From Stenotrophomonas sp. UBA2629 (lineage in GTDB: Bacteria > Pseudomonadota > Gammaproteobacteria > Xanthomonadales > Xanthomonadaceae): a DNA stretch of 64,000 bases. The notes beneath the pieces were generated by a model, which made no database searches, had not been told where the DNA came from, and was given only the letters and a program-made list of their open reading frames with translations. This document shows, in pieces, positions 32,798 to 41,695 of this stretch (positions within the stretch are counted from its first letter, which is position 1; every line of letters starts with the position of its first letter). The DNA lies in NCBI GenBank assembly GCA_002359895.1, contig DEOB01000010.1, forward strand, positions 994,125-1,058,124, in the 5' to 3' direction. The position numbers and the translations under genes are program-made.

Positions 32798-33814
32798 TTA
32801 CAACCAGCCCGAGCGTTTGAATAAGCGATACAGCACCACGCATACCACGCCGACGCCGAGCATCAACAATGGGTACGCGAAGCGGCCGGCCAGCTCGGGC
32901 ATGTGTGCGAAGTTCATGCCGTACCAGCTGGTGACCAGTGTGGGTGCGGCCAACAGCGCGGCCCATGCGCCAAGTTGTTTGACGGTCTCGCCCTGGGCCA
33001 ACGTTACCAGCGACAGATTCACGCTCAGTGCGGTGCCCAGCATTTCGCGCAGGGTGTCGATGGCGTCGTTGACGCGTGCGGCATGGTCCTGCACGTCGCG
33101 AAGATAGATGCGCACCTCTTCGCTGATCAGCTGTGCCTGCGTGCGTTGCAGCTGCGCCAGTGAATCCTGCAGTGGTGCCACGGCCAGCCGCATTTTGTTG
33201 AGCTCGCGCTTGAGGTCGTACAGGCGGATGACGGTGCGGCGTTTGTAGGTGTCGGCGAAGATGTCCTTCTCCAACGTGTCCAGCGTGTCGCGGAAGCTGT
33301 CGGTGATGGGCGAGTAGTTGTCCACCACCGAGTCCAGCACCGAGTACAGACAGAACGAAGGGCCCATCGCCAGCAGCTCGGGTTCCTGCTCCAGCCGCGC
33401 ACGCACCGGCGCGTAGGACAGCGATGCGCCATGGCGCACGGTCAGCAGAAAGCGATGGCCCAGAAATGCGTGGGTCTCGCCGTAGCGGATGCGTTCGTCC
33501 ACCACCTGCGCGGTGTGTACCACCACAAACAGCGAGTTGCCGTAGGTTTCGATCTTGGGCCGCTGGTGCGCTTTGCGGGTGTCCTCGATGGCCAGTGGAT
33601 GCAGGTCGAACTCTTCTTCGACCTTGTCCAGGACTTCATCGCTGGGCTCGTACAGGCCCACCCAAGCAAAGCCCTTGGCGCCGCTCTGCAGCATGTCGCT
33701 GATGCTGTCCAGATCCAGCGCGTGGGGCTTGCCGTCTTCGTCATACCAGGTGCAGCTGATGACGCAGGCGGGGTTGGCGGGCGGCGATGTCGTGATGGAT
33801 TCCATGCCGGGCAT
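32798..33814 (-). CDS. corA: CorA-family magnesium/cobalt channel
   Basis: A 338-residue CorA protein. A large N-terminal cytoplasmic domain, long helix with acidic residues (SEEVRIYLRDVQDHAARVNDAID in pieces), and two C-terminal membrane helices with the selectivity motif YGMNF (GMN) after the first. The loop after it reads AHMPEL, the usual acidic-poor variant of MPEL. The basic C-terminus (RLFKRSGWL) ends in the cytoplasm. It is the last gene of the co-oriented run that starts with phoH, 6 bases after DUF4105. An alternative ATG exists three codons in. Confidence 0.92.
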   Translation of the reverse strand: MPGMESITTSPPANPACVISCTWYDEDGKPHALDLDSISDMLQSGAKGFAWVGLYEPSDEVLDKVEEEFDLHPLAIEDTRKAHQRPKIETYGNSLFVVVHTAQVVDERIRYGETHAFLGHRFLLTVRHGASLSYAPVRARLEQEPELLAMGPSFCLYSVLDSVVDNYSPITDSFRDTLDTLEKDIFADTYKRRTVIRLYDLKRELNKMRLAVAPLQDSLAQLQRTQAQLISEEVRIYLRDVQDHAARVNDAIDTLREMLGTALSVNLSLVTLAQGETVKQLGAWAALLAAPTLVTSWYGMNFAHMPELAGRFAYPLLMLGVGVVCVVLYRLFKRSGWL

Positions 33815-33820
33815 CGTGCC

Positions 33821-35047
33821 TCAGCGCGGCCGGGCCGCCAAGCCGCGTTTTGCGAACACTACCGTCAATGCCAGGTGGATGGGCAACAGCAACACGATCC
33901 ACTGCGTATTGAACTGCGCCTGCAACGACAGCCACAGCAGCGGCAACGACATTGCCGCAACCGCCGTTACCAGCCACAGCACCACGTTGAACCAGCGGCG
34001 CGGATGGCGCCCACGCAGCAGCACCCAGGCACCCGGTACGAGCAGCAACGCCAGCGGATTGAGCAGCAGCAGGTTGCGGTTGGCCCACGCAGCGTAGTGC
34101 TCGCTGAAACCCCACAGATAGGTGAGCAGCGCGCCGGCCACGCCGCAGAACAACCAGAACGGCAGTGCAAAACCGGCGATCAGGCGCGGGCGGTTACGTG
34201 CGGCAACGATGGCCGCAGCAATTGCCAGGCCCACCAGCAGCCACGGCCACCAGCGACGCGGATGCTCTTTGGGTTCGGCTGCCAAACGTTGCGGCAGCAG
34301 TTCCTGCTCGGCTTGGACCAAGGGCCGGCCTTCACTGTTGCGTGCTTCGCGCAGGCTGTCGGCCAGGCGCATCGGCACGAATGCTTCTTCCCAACGCGAC
34401 AGCGGCTGATCGGCGCTGGGCCCCAGGCCCAGATCAAACCCCACCCACATCGGCAACGACGGCGAGGCCAATCGTACCGATTCACTGCGGTAGGTGTTGC
34501 CGCGTGAGCGGCCGGCCAGCTGCGATTGCAGGCCACCGTCCATCGCCTGATTGAGCGCGTCGCGCACCATCGTGGAGCAGTTGGCGGTGAAGTAGTCGTA
34601 GCGGTAACGCGCGTTTTCGGGCTTGGAACGCTCGGCCAGCGCGTCGGCCAGTGCGCGCGCCTGTGCGTGTGGCAGATCCAGCCATTGAATGCTGACGCCC
34701 CGACCTGCGTCACTGTATTGGGCCAGGTCCTGTTCCAGTGGCAGCGCCACCAGGTAATACATCATGTGGCCGCGCACGAAGTTGCTGATGAAATCCGGCT
34801 CGGACGGGTCAAAGAAACCGAAGTTGTAGGAGGTGGCCTGGCCCGTTACCGGGTCGGCCACCACCAGTGCATCGTGGCCAAAACGTTCGAAGAAAATTTC
34901 ACCCGGCTGCATCGTCACCACGCCGATGCGGGGCGCGGGGGCCTGCGTATCGGCGGGGACGGGTTGCGCGGCGGCAAGGCCGGCGGTCAGCAGCAGAAAC
35001 AGCAATGCAAACGCGGACAGCAACCGCGGCAACCGGGAGATGATCAA
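33821..35047 (-). CDS. DUF4105 membrane protein
   Basis: A 408-residue protein with a signal peptide (LLSAFALLFLLLTAGLAAA), a periplasmic DUF4105 domain (GEIFFERFGHDALVV, YRYDYFTANCSTMVRD with a conserved cysteine and histidine-like dyad) and a C-terminal part with about five membrane helices. DUF4105 has weak likeness to cysteine-peptidase folds but no proven activity. The only start that keeps the signal peptide is a TTG at 35047, whose last bases overlap the corC stop, so coupling to corC is likely. An internal TTG five codons later is possible. Confidence 0.72.
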   Translation of the reverse strand: MIISRLPRLLSAFALLFLLLTAGLAAAQPVPADTQAPAPRIGVVTMQPGEIFFERFGHDALVVADPVTGQATSYNFGFFDPSEPDFISNFVRGHMMYYLVALPLEQDLAQYSDAGRGVSIQWLDLPHAQARALADALAERSKPENARYRYDYFTANCSTMVRDALNQAMDGGLQSQLAGRSRGNTYRSESVRLASPSLPMWVGFDLGLGPSADQPLSRWEEAFVPMRLADSLREARNSEGRPLVQAEQELLPQRLAAEPKEHPRRWWPWLLVGLAIAAAIVAARNRPRLIAGFALPFWLFCGVAGALLTYLWGFSEHYAAWANRNLLLLNPLALLLVPGAWVLLRGRHPRRWFNVVLWLVTAVAAMSLPLLWLSLQAQFNTQWIVLLLPIHLALTVVFAKRGLAARPR

Positions 35048-35922
35048 GCGTCGTCCTGTTCTTCAGGGGGCAGCACGGTGACGTGGAACGCCTGCACGCG
35101 GCGAGCATCGGCACGGGCCACGCGGAACACGAAACGGTCCAGGGTCAGCTCGTCGCCGTTTTCCGGCAGGTGGCCGATGGCTTCGGTGATCAGGCCGCCG
35201 ATGGTGTCGTAGTCGTCATCGGAGAAATCCGCGCCGAAGCGCTCGTTGAAATCACCGATGGTGGTCAGTGCGTCCACCACGTAACGGCCATCGGCGAGGA
35301 TGGCGATCTGCGCGGTGTGGTCTTCGGTCTCGTCGTGTTCGTCGTCGATGTCGCCGACAATCTGCTCCAGCACGTCTTCAATGGTGACCACGCCGGCAAC
35401 GCCGCCGTATTCGTCCACCACGATGGCCATGTGGTTGCGCGAGAGTCGGAACTCCTTGAGCAGCACGTTGAGCTTCTTGGACTCGGGAATCAGCACGGCC
35501 GGGCGCAGCAGTTCACGGATGGTGGCGTGGGTGTTGTCAGCCACCACCCCGCGCAGCAGGTCCTTGGCCAGCAGAATGCCGAGCACGTCGTCCTTGTTCT
35601 CGCCATGCACCGGGAAGCGCGAATGGCCGGATTCGACCACCTGCTTCATCAGTTCAAGGAAGGGCGACTCCACCTGCAGCGACACCATGTGCGAGCGCGC
35701 GATCATCACATCGCCCACGGTCAGCTCGGCCACCGAAATGGCGCCTTCCATCATGCGCAGGGTGTCAGCGGCGATGAGGCCGTCCTGCTGTGCGGTCTGC
35801 AGGATCGTCACCAGCTCGTCGCGGGTGTGGGGCTCGTTGGAGAACGCCGAACTCAGGCGCTCCAGCCAACTGCGTTTCTTTTCGCCCGTTTCCGGGCCGG
35901 TACTACTGTCGTCTTCAGACAT
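35044..35922 (-). CDS. corC: CorC-type CBS-domain protein
   Basis: A 292-residue cytoplasmic protein, the same length as E. coli CorC. Two CBS domains (about residues 65-190; motifs DVMIARSHMVSL, SRFPVHGENKDDVLGILLAKDLL in part, and VVDEYGGVAGVVTIEDVLEQIVGDI in part) are followed by a CorC/HlyC transporter-associated domain (TIGGLITEAIGHLP). CorC is tied to magnesium and cobalt efflux and to envelope stress. I prefer the ATG at 35922 over a GTG six codons earlier because of the family length. Lnt, its frequent neighbour elsewhere, is replaced here by DUF4105 and corA. Confidence 0.87.
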   Translation of the reverse strand: MSEDDSSTGPETGEKKRSWLERLSSAFSNEPHTRDELVTILQTAQQDGLIAADTLRMMEGAISVAELTVGDVMIARSHMVSLQVESPFLELMKQVVESGHSRFPVHGENKDDVLGILLAKDLLRGVVADNTHATIRELLRPAVLIPESKKLNVLLKEFRLSRNHMAIVVDEYGGVAGVVTIEDVLEQIVGDIDDEHDETEDHTAQIAILADGRYVVDALTTIGDFNERFGADFSDDDYDTIGGLITEAIGHLPENGDELTLDRFVFRVARADARRVQAFHVTVLPPEEQDDA

Positions 35923-35992
35923 CTCTTGGTTTGAGGTCACCCGGCAGGCCGGGCAGTGACGGAAGTCTAGCAGGATGTTTGTGGCCCGCAGT

Positions 35993-36607
35993 TCAACCTG
36001 CAGGCGTGGCCGGACTGGGCTGGGCCGCCTCGGCAGGTGCGCCGGTAGTGGGGGCCGGGGCGGCGGCCGGGGCTTCGCCCTCGGCGGGCTGGTCCAGGCT
36101 GTAGGTACAGCCGGCCAGGGTCTTGCCGGGGTGTGATTTGACGTTGGACACGCTCAGGATCACCGATTCGATCAGCGCCTCACCGGATTTGGCGTCGATG
36201 ACATCGCGGCTGACCAGTTCGCGCCCGGCCATGAATTTTTCCGGGGCGTCGTAGCCGACTTCCAGGTCCAGCTCCTTGGCCAGCGGGCGTGGATCGGGCA
36301 TGTCGAACAGGGCAACGATGGTGCCGCCGGCCATGGCGATGTGTTCGGCGCTGCGGCCGAACACGGTGATTGGCGCGTTCAGCATGTACTCGTTCATGAA
36401 CAGGTTGCCCTGCGGCAGGGGCCGCCAGCCCAGCGCCACCGCCTTGAGTGGATCGGCGGCAATCGGCGCCAATGCCGCAAACTCACTGACGCTCTGCCGG
36501 CATTCCATCAGCGCGGGCAGGTCGATGGCTGTGGCAGGCGCGGCTGAAACCACGGGGGCAGCGGCAGCCAGCAGCAGGCAGGCGGACAGGGTACGGATCA
36601 GAGGCAC
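35993..36607 (-). CDS. Secreted hypothetical protein with Pro/Ala-rich tail
   Basis: About 204 residues from a GTG at 36607, the start that yields a signal peptide (IRTLSACLLLAAAAPVVSA). The mature part has no family I recognise; LPALMECRQSVSEFAALAP and FGRSAEHIAMAGGTIVALF are its most distinctive pieces, with two cysteines (one near the start, one in LAGCTYSLD) that could bond. The last 30 residues are alanine and proline rich and look flexible. It should be periplasmic. Upstream, the 225-residue membrane protein ends 28 bases away; corC follows 70 bases later. A second GTG a few codons earlier is possible. Confidence 0.6.
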   Translation of the reverse strand: MPLIRTLSACLLLAAAAPVVSAAPATAIDLPALMECRQSVSEFAALAPIAADPLKAVALGWRPLPQGNLFMNEYMLNAPITVFGRSAEHIAMAGGTIVALFDMPDPRPLAKELDLEVGYDAPEKFMAGRELVSRDVIDAKSGEALIESVILSVSNVKSHPGKTLAGCTYSLDQPAEGEAPAAAPAPTTGAPAEAAQPSPATPAG

Positions 36608-36635
36608 GTTGGCGGACACGGGAAAGATTGGAATG

Positions 36636-37313
36636 TCAGTGCTGCGCGAAGCGCTGTCGCAGCCGCTCGCCGCCCATCCGCAGCAGGCGCAGCAGGAAGA
36701 CAAGCGGGGCAACGACCATGACGCCGAACAGCAGCACCGCCGCCAGAAGCAGCAGCGTGTTGGAGGCAATGACCGCCTCGATCTTCTGGCCCATACCGGC
36801 CAATGCGTCCGGCAGGGAGGCGGCCATCGCAAAGAAGATGGCTGCCAGCGCGAAGGTGATCGCCAAGGCCAGCGGTGACGCCCGGAAGAACGGCAGGGCC
36901 GCCGCCGAGCGTCCGGTCAGGTAGCTGGTCAGCGCACGCCAGCCAATCGGTGCAGTCAGCAGCGTCACTGCGCCACTCGTCATCAACGCCGTGTATCCAA
37001 ACTCGGAAATCGCGCCCTTGCTGATCGGCGCGATGAAGCCGAAGTAAAGCGTGGATACCAATGCAACGCTGAAGGTGAGCGCGATGGCGGCGCGGAGAGT
37101 GCGCCCCACGCGGGTGTCAGCAATGGCCTGCAGGCCACGCAGCAGGAGCGGCAGCAGCATCATCGCCACCAGCAGCCCCAACACGAACAGGGCGATATCC
37201 CGCAGGGGCATGCCATTGGCGTACAACCGTTCGGTATAGCTGAAAGTGCCGGCCGCAACCACCACAATCATCAGCACCACCAACAGGCGGGCGGGCAGCG
37301 AACGGTCTTTCAT
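36636..37313 (-). CDS. Multi-pass membrane protein of unknown function
   Basis: A 225-residue protein with about six membrane helices (LLVVLMIVVVAAGTFSY, IALFVLGLLVAMMLLPLLL, AAIALTFSVALVSTLYFGF, LMTSGAVTLLTAPIGW, LALAITFALAAIFFAMAAS, TLLLLAAVLLFGVMVVAPLVFLL in part). No motif identifies a family. The ATG at 37313 begins MKDRSLPARL, a basic start that fits the inside-positive rule. It lies between ybeY (80 bases upstream) and the secreted unknown (28 bases downstream) in one direction and probably shares their transcript. Confidence 0.6.
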   Translation of the reverse strand: MKDRSLPARLLVVLMIVVVAAGTFSYTERLYANGMPLRDIALFVLGLLVAMMLLPLLLRGLQAIADTRVGRTLRAAIALTFSVALVSTLYFGFIAPISKGAISEFGYTALMTSGAVTLLTAPIGWRALTSYLTGRSAAALPFFRASPLALAITFALAAIFFAMAASLPDALAGMGQKIEAVIASNTLLLLAAVLLFGVMVVAPLVFLLRLLRMGGERLRQRFAQH

Positions 37314-37393
37314 CCTGAAGGCTCCAGTGCGTGATAGGCGGTTTGGATTGAACGACAAACCGCAGTCGACTTCAACGTGAGGGGGATAAACCC

Positions 37394-37879
37394 TCACTGT
37401 TCCCCTGCGTAAGGATCGGCAATACCCAGCTCGGCCAGGATGTCGCGCTCCAGTTGTTCCATGGCCTCGGCTTCCTTGTCGTCCTCGTGGTCCCAGCCGA
37501 GCAGATGCAGCACGCCATGCACGGTGAGGTGGGCGTAATGGGCGTTGAGTGCCTTGGACTGTTCGATGGCCTCGCGCTCGACCACCGGCGCGCAGATCAC
37601 CAGGTCGCCCAGCAGCGGGAACTTCACGCCCTTGGGCAAGCCTTCCGGCAATTCGGCCGGGAAGCTGAGTACGTTGGTGGCGTAGTCCTTACCGCGATAG
37701 TGGCGGTTGAGTGACTGGCCCTCCTTGGCATCCACGACACGGATGGCCAGGTCGGCCTCGCGGATGCGCCCCTTGAGCGCGGCGGCCACCCATTTGCGGA
37801 AACTCACCGCAGCCGGCAGGCCGGCACGGGGAAGGGCATAGCTCACGGCTACATCAAGACGGGTGGGGCCCTTGGTCAT
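37394..37879 (-). CDS. ybeY: Endoribonuclease YbeY
   Basis: A 161-residue UPF0054 protein. The zinc motif HxxxHxxxxxH appears as HGVLHLLGWDH near residue 125, and VLSFPAELPEG and GDLVICAPVV are further family signatures. YbeY takes part in 16S rRNA 3'-end maturation and ribosome quality control. It is usually immediately after ybeZ (phoH), but here one unknown gene separates them. The start ATG at 37879 and length are normal. Confidence 0.93.
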   Translation of the reverse strand: MTKGPTRLDVAVSYALPRAGLPAAVSFRKWVAAALKGRIREADLAIRVVDAKEGQSLNRHYRGKDYATNVLSFPAELPEGLPKGVKFPLLGDLVICAPVVEREAIEQSKALNAHYAHLTVHGVLHLLGWDHEDDKEAEAMEQLERDILAELGIADPYAGEQ

Positions 37880-37936
37880 GGCAGGTTCCAGCAGTTAAGG
37901 CAGTACAGAAGGGCACAGTATCGCGCGCAAGGCGCT

Positions 37937-38812
37937 TTACCGCGACTTCCATTCGTCGGCGCTGTAGCTGATGTCCACGACCGCAGCCGTTGCACGCAAC
38001 GCTTCAACCCCCGTCTGCCGGGTGTCGGAGTGGCAGTTCAAGGCCTGTTGCTGCGCGCTTTTGCGGACCAGCTCCGTTGCCGCATGTTCCGGTGCGTCAT
38101 CCACATTCAGAACAATGGTTGCCTGCGCGCATCCGCCGACATTGGCGACCTGCAGCGCGGGGATCAGGGTGCGCGCTGCAAGGTCGGTCAGCGTGTCGAA
38201 GGTCTCCTGCGTGATGCGTTCCTGTGCGGCGGTGGCGCGCAGCTTGAAATAGTAGAGCTGCTTGTAGAACAGGTAGCCGCTGGAATACATCGGCCAGTCG
38301 CGCGGTTGCAGGTTCATGCGCATCTGCAGTTTGTGGCCGTCGATGCGTTGTGCGTCGGTAATGGCCTTCAGTACGGCAGCGTCATTGTCATTGACGGCCG
38401 TGCTGTTGTCAGGCTTCGCTGCGGTGAGCGGGAAAGGGGCATCGTGCAGTTCGCTCAGCTGCGTGTAGATGCCCTGCTCGCTGGCCAGCTTCAGGTCATG
38501 GCGGAACGCCTTCATGCCCTCGTCAATGGCCGACGCAGGCTGCAGCAGCCCAGCCGGATACACATAGACGTCGAAGCGGATTTCCTGATGGCCAGCCAGC
38601 GCGTAGCGAAAGCCGGTGCCGGCATATTTTTCCTTGTCGTCATATGACGCGCCCTCCAGCGTGAAGTCAGCGACCTTGTTCGGCGCGATCAGATAGCTGG
38701 TTTCGATGAAAGGGCGCGACGCCGCGGAGGTGTCTTTTCCGGCGGCGACGGCGGGGGCGCCCGTCGCCAGGGTGAGTGCAGCAACGGACAGCAGCAGCGG
38801 AAACCGGGCCAT
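37937..38812 (-). CDS. Secreted protein of unknown function between phoH and ybeY
   Basis: A 291-residue protein with a clear signal peptide (FPLLLSVAALTLATGAPAVA, cleavage near AVAAG). The mature domain is hydrophilic and contains FIETSYLIAPNKVADFTLEG, YPAGLLQPAS and a C-terminal pair of cysteines (GGCAQ and LNCHSD). I do not recognise a family. It should be periplasmic or secreted. It starts 38 bases after the phoH stop and ends 57 bases before ybeY, so it is embedded in a normally tight RNA-processing gene pair. Composition is like its neighbours. Confidence 0.65.
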   Translation of the reverse strand: MARFPLLLSVAALTLATGAPAVAAGKDTSAASRPFIETSYLIAPNKVADFTLEGASYDDKEKYAGTGFRYALAGHQEIRFDVYVYPAGLLQPASAIDEGMKAFRHDLKLASEQGIYTQLSELHDAPFPLTAAKPDNSTAVNDNDAAVLKAITDAQRIDGHKLQMRMNLQPRDWPMYSSGYLFYKQLYYFKLRATAAQERITQETFDTLTDLAARTLIPALQVANVGGCAQATIVLNVDDAPEHAATELVRKSAQQQALNCHSDTRQTGVEALRATAAVVDISYSADEWKSR

Positions 38813-38850
38813 GGCACCTCCTGTGCAGGGTGGGTGCGGCGAGTGTAAGG

Positions 38851-39834
38851 CTACTCGGTGCCCGGTTTGACCTGCTGCAGGTCGCGGCGGTCATAGGCGT
38901 TGACGATGCGGGCCACCAGCGGGTGGCGGACCACGTCGCGGGCCTCGAAGAAGGTGAAGCTCACGCCCTCCACGTCGCGCAGCACTTCAATGGCGTCACG
39001 CAGGCCGGATTTGATGTGCTTGGGCAGGTCGGTCTGGGTGAGGTCGCCGGTGACCACGGCCGTGGAGCCGAAGCCCAGGCGGGTCAGGAACATCTTCATC
39101 TGCTCGATGGTGGTGTTCTGTGCTTCGTCCAGGATAACGAACGCATCGTTGAGCGTGCGGCCGCGCATGTAGGCCAGCGGCGCGATCTCGATGATGTTCT
39201 TCTCCAGCAGCTTGGCCACTTTTTCCACGCCCAGCATTTCGTACAGCGCGTCATAGAGCGGGCGCAGGTACGGATCGACCTTCTGGGTCAGATCGCCGGG
39301 CAGGAAACCGAGTTTTTCACCGGCTTCCACCGCCGGACGCACCAGAATCAAACGCTGCACGCGCGATTCATTCAAGGCTTCCACCGCCATCGCCACCGCC
39401 AGGAACGTCTTGCCGGTGCCGGCCGGGCCGATGCCCAGGTTGATGTCGTGGGTGGCAATCCGGTGCAGGTACTTTGACTGGTTGGCACCACGGCCGCGGA
39501 CGGTGCCGCGTTTGACCTTGATCGCCACTTCCTGCGCTTCATAGGCCTGATCGACCACTTGGTCGACATTGGCCTGGTTCAGGCGCAGGTGGATGCCGGG
39601 GCTGTCGAACACCGTGTCGGTGGCTTCGGCGTACAGGGCCTTGATCAGCTTTTCGGCCTCGGCCGCCGTCTTGCCCGGGCCGCTGATCCGGAACACATGG
39701 CTGCGGTTGGCAATCTCCACGCCGAGTTTGAGTTCGATCTGGCGCAGGTGTTCGTCAAACGGACCGGCCAGGTTGGCCAGGCGTTCGTTGTCGATGGGGT
39801 CGAGGGTGAAATCGCGATGGTTGATGGCAGTCAT
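38851..39834 (-). CDS. ybeZ: PhoH-family ATPase (YbeZ)
   Basis: A 327-residue cytoplasmic P-loop NTPase. Walker A is GIGPAGTGKTFLAVA (about residue 130) and Walker B is AFVILDEAQNTT. The N-terminal part (HLRQIELKLGVEIANRSH) resembles a KH-like RNA-binding domain. YbeZ partners YbeY in RNA metabolism. The ATG at 39834 gives the usual start MTAINHRDF; a longer open frame upstream has no family likeness. It is the first gene of the minus-strand run to corA and is divergent from the TetR gene, 180 bases apart. Confidence 0.9.
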   Translation of the reverse strand: MTAINHRDFTLDPIDNERLANLAGPFDEHLRQIELKLGVEIANRSHVFRISGPGKTAAEAEKLIKALYAEATDTVFDSPGIHLRLNQANVDQVVDQAYEAQEVAIKVKRGTVRGRGANQSKYLHRIATHDINLGIGPAGTGKTFLAVAMAVEALNESRVQRLILVRPAVEAGEKLGFLPGDLTQKVDPYLRPLYDALYEMLGVEKVAKLLEKNIIEIAPLAYMRGRTLNDAFVILDEAQNTTIEQMKMFLTRLGFGSTAVVTGDLTQTDLPKHIKSGLRDAIEVLRDVEGVSFTFFEARDVVRHPLVARIVNAYDRRDLQQVKPGTE

Positions 39835-39970
39835 GGCTTTGAAGATGGTGCCGATGGCGGGGACATCAAGCCCTGTGCCTGCCGCGGCTGGGTGCACAGC
39901 GCGCTTGGCGTGTGAAACGACAGAGGGGACCACGGCAGCCCTGACCGCGAGGGCGGGGGTGGAGAAGGAA

Positions 39971-40007
39971 TCAAGCGCTTGAAATTTAATTAATCATTGA
40001 ATTAAAT
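39971..40007. promoter_or_regulatory. Paired palindromes, probable TetR operators
   Basis: Two adjacent palindromes precede the TetR gene. One is a perfect 12-mer, TCAAGCGCTTGA (39971-39982). The other has 8-base arms ATTTAATT and AATTAAAT around eight bases (39984-40007) and is strikingly AT-rich for this genome. It ends six bases before the TetR ATG, so binding there would block its expression. It lies 137 bases from the phoH start, so phoH may escape control. Confidence 0.6.
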
Positions 40008-40013
40008 GCCGAC

Positions 40014-40736
40014 ATGAAACGGAACCCATCCCACACGCCCGCCCGCACAGGCGCGCCCAAGTCCCCGCCTACTGAGGTCGTACCCACGTCACCCAAGCCC
40101 CGTGGGCGGACGCCGGGGCGGCGGCCTACCGTGGACGCAGCCGATCTGCGCGCCCAATTGCTGGACGCGGCGCTGGCCTGTTTCGCCGCGCAGGGCATCG
40201 CCGCGACCTCGCTGCGGGACATCGCACGTCGCGCGGACGTGACGCCGGCATTGGTCCATTACTACTTCGGCGACAAGGTGCGGTTGCAGCAGGCGGTGGT
40301 GGAAGAGCGCATCTGGCCGGTGATGGTGCAGGTGCATGCGGGTGTACTGGGGGCCGGTGATGACATCGGTGCCTTGATCGCCGCTTTCACCGAGGGGCTG
40401 GTGCAGGCCGTGGCCGCGCATCCGTGGCTGCCCACCCTGTGGGTACGGGAGATCCTCTGCGAAGGCGGCGCATTGCGCGCACTGATGATCGAGCGCGTGG
40501 GCCCGGTATTGCCGCGCGTGCTGGCCGAGCGCTTCACCGCCGCACAACAGCAGGGGCAGTTGAATCCCGAGCTTGATCCCCGGTTGATGGTGGTGTCGCT
40601 GGTGGGCCTGACGATGTTTCCGCTGGCCAGCGCGCCGATCTGGCAGCAGCTGCTCGGGGCCACGGAATTGGGCGGTAATGAAGTGCGACGCCATGCGCTG
40701 GCGCTGTTGACGCGCGGATTGGAGTTGAAGCCATGA
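40014..40736 (+). CDS. TetR-family regulator of an ABC efflux system
   Basis: A 240-residue regulator. A basic, proline-rich tail of about 35 residues precedes the helix-turn-helix (LLDAALACFAAQGIAATSLRDIARRADVTPALVHYYF in part), where ALVHYYFGDK is the recognition end. The C-terminal part has the layout of the CecR (YbhR)-like branch that controls HlyD-ABC export genes. The start at 40014 has no Shine-Dalgarno and may be leaderless; starts further in would lose only the tail. Its stop overlaps the HlyD gene start (ATGA). Autoregulation via the palindromes at 39971-40007 is inferred. Confidence 0.8.
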   Translation: MKRNPSHTPARTGAPKSPPTEVVPTSPKPRGRTPGRRPTVDAADLRAQLLDAALACFAAQGIAATSLRDIARRADVTPALVHYYFGDKVRLQQAVVEERIWPVMVQVHAGVLGAGDDIGALIAAFTEGLVQAVAAHPWLPTLWVREILCEGGALRALMIERVGPVLPRVLAERFTAAQQQGQLNPELDPRLMVVSLVGLTMFPLASAPIWQQLLGATELGGNEVRRHALALLTRGLELKP

Positions 40737-41695
40737 GTGATCGATGCATTCTCCTGCCAGCGTTGATGGTGCTGTCGCTGGCTGCCTGCTCACGCGAAGC
40801 GCCACAGGCCTTGGGTACATTGGAGTGGGACAGGGTCACGCTGCCAGCACCGGCGTCGGAAAGAATCGTGCAGATCGACGTGCGCGAAGGGCAGCAGGTT
40901 GCCGCCGGTGCGTCACTGATGCAGCTGGAACGCACCTACGGCGATGCACAGTTGCAGGCCCTGCAAGCGCAGGCCACGCAAAGCAGTGCGGCCTTGTTGG
41001 AGCTGCACAACGGCGCGCGCAGCGAAGACATTGCTCAGGCCCGCGCCGCGCTGGCGTCCGCGCAGGCACAGGCGCGTGAATCGCAGGCGTACTACGCGCG
41101 CCTGCAGCCGCTGGGCGCACGGCAACTGGTTGCCGCGTCGGCGCTGGATCTGGCCCGCGCGGCCGCGCAGAGCGCGCAGGCCGAGGTCCGCCGCAGCCAA
41201 GCTGCATTGGACGAGCTGCTGCACGGCAGCCGGGTGGAACAGGTGGCGCAGGGCGAGGCGGCATTGGCCTCGGCCCAGGCCAGCGTGAGCGGCCAAGCCG
41301 TGCTGCTGGACAAACTCGCGCTGGTGGCGCCACGCGCCGGGCGGGTGGACAGCCTTCCCTACAAACTTGGCAGCCAGCCTGCCATTGGCGCACCGCTGGT
41401 GGTGCTGCTGGTGGGTGACGCGCCGTACGCGCGCGTCTACCTGCCGCAGGCGCTGCGCAATCGCTTGAAGGTGGGGGACGCCCTGCAGGTGCAGTTGGAA
41501 GGACAAGGTGGCGAGCAGGTCTACCAGGGCCAGGTGCGGATGATCCGCAGCGAGCCGGTGTTTACGCCGTACTTCGCGCTGACTGGACAGGACGCCGAAC
41601 GCCTGAGCTACCTGGCAGAGATCAGCCTGGGCAAGGACGCGGCCGGCCTGCCGGTGGGCGCGCCGTTGAAGGTGTTGGCCGATGACGGCCAGTGA
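40733..41695 (+). CDS. HlyD-family periplasmic adaptor lipoprotein (YbhG-like)
   Basis: A 320-residue membrane-fusion protein. The N-terminus carries a lipobox LAAC (Cys19). Residues about 45-75 and 200-220 form the split lipoyl domain (VREGQQVAAGASLMQLE, LVAPRAGRVDSLPYKLG), with a long alanine/glutamine-rich coiled-coil hairpin between them (about 75-200). It resembles YbhG. It should link the inner-membrane exporter to an outer-membrane channel such as TolC, which is not encoded here. Its end overlaps the ATPase gene by 14 bases. Confidence 0.82.
   Translation: MSDRCILLPALMVLSLAACSREAPQALGTLEWDRVTLPAPASERIVQIDVREGQQVAAGASLMQLERTYGDAQLQALQAQATQSSAALLELHNGARSEDIAQARAALASAQAQARESQAYYARLQPLGARQLVAASALDLARAAAQSAQAEVRRSQAALDELLHGSRVEQVAQGEAALASAQASVSGQAVLLDKLALVAPRAGRVDSLPYKLGSQPAIGAPLVVLLVGDAPYARVYLPQALRNRLKVGDALQVQLEGQGGEQVYQGQVRMIRSEPVFTPYFALTGQDAERLSYLAEISLGKDAAGLPVGAPLKVLADDGQ

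Noticed and set aside
35993..36832. A longer 279-codon reading of the secreted protein before corC.
   Set aside because: The first 75 codons overlap the upstream membrane-protein gene and read as arginine/cysteine-rich noise; the signal peptide starts at the GTG at 36607.
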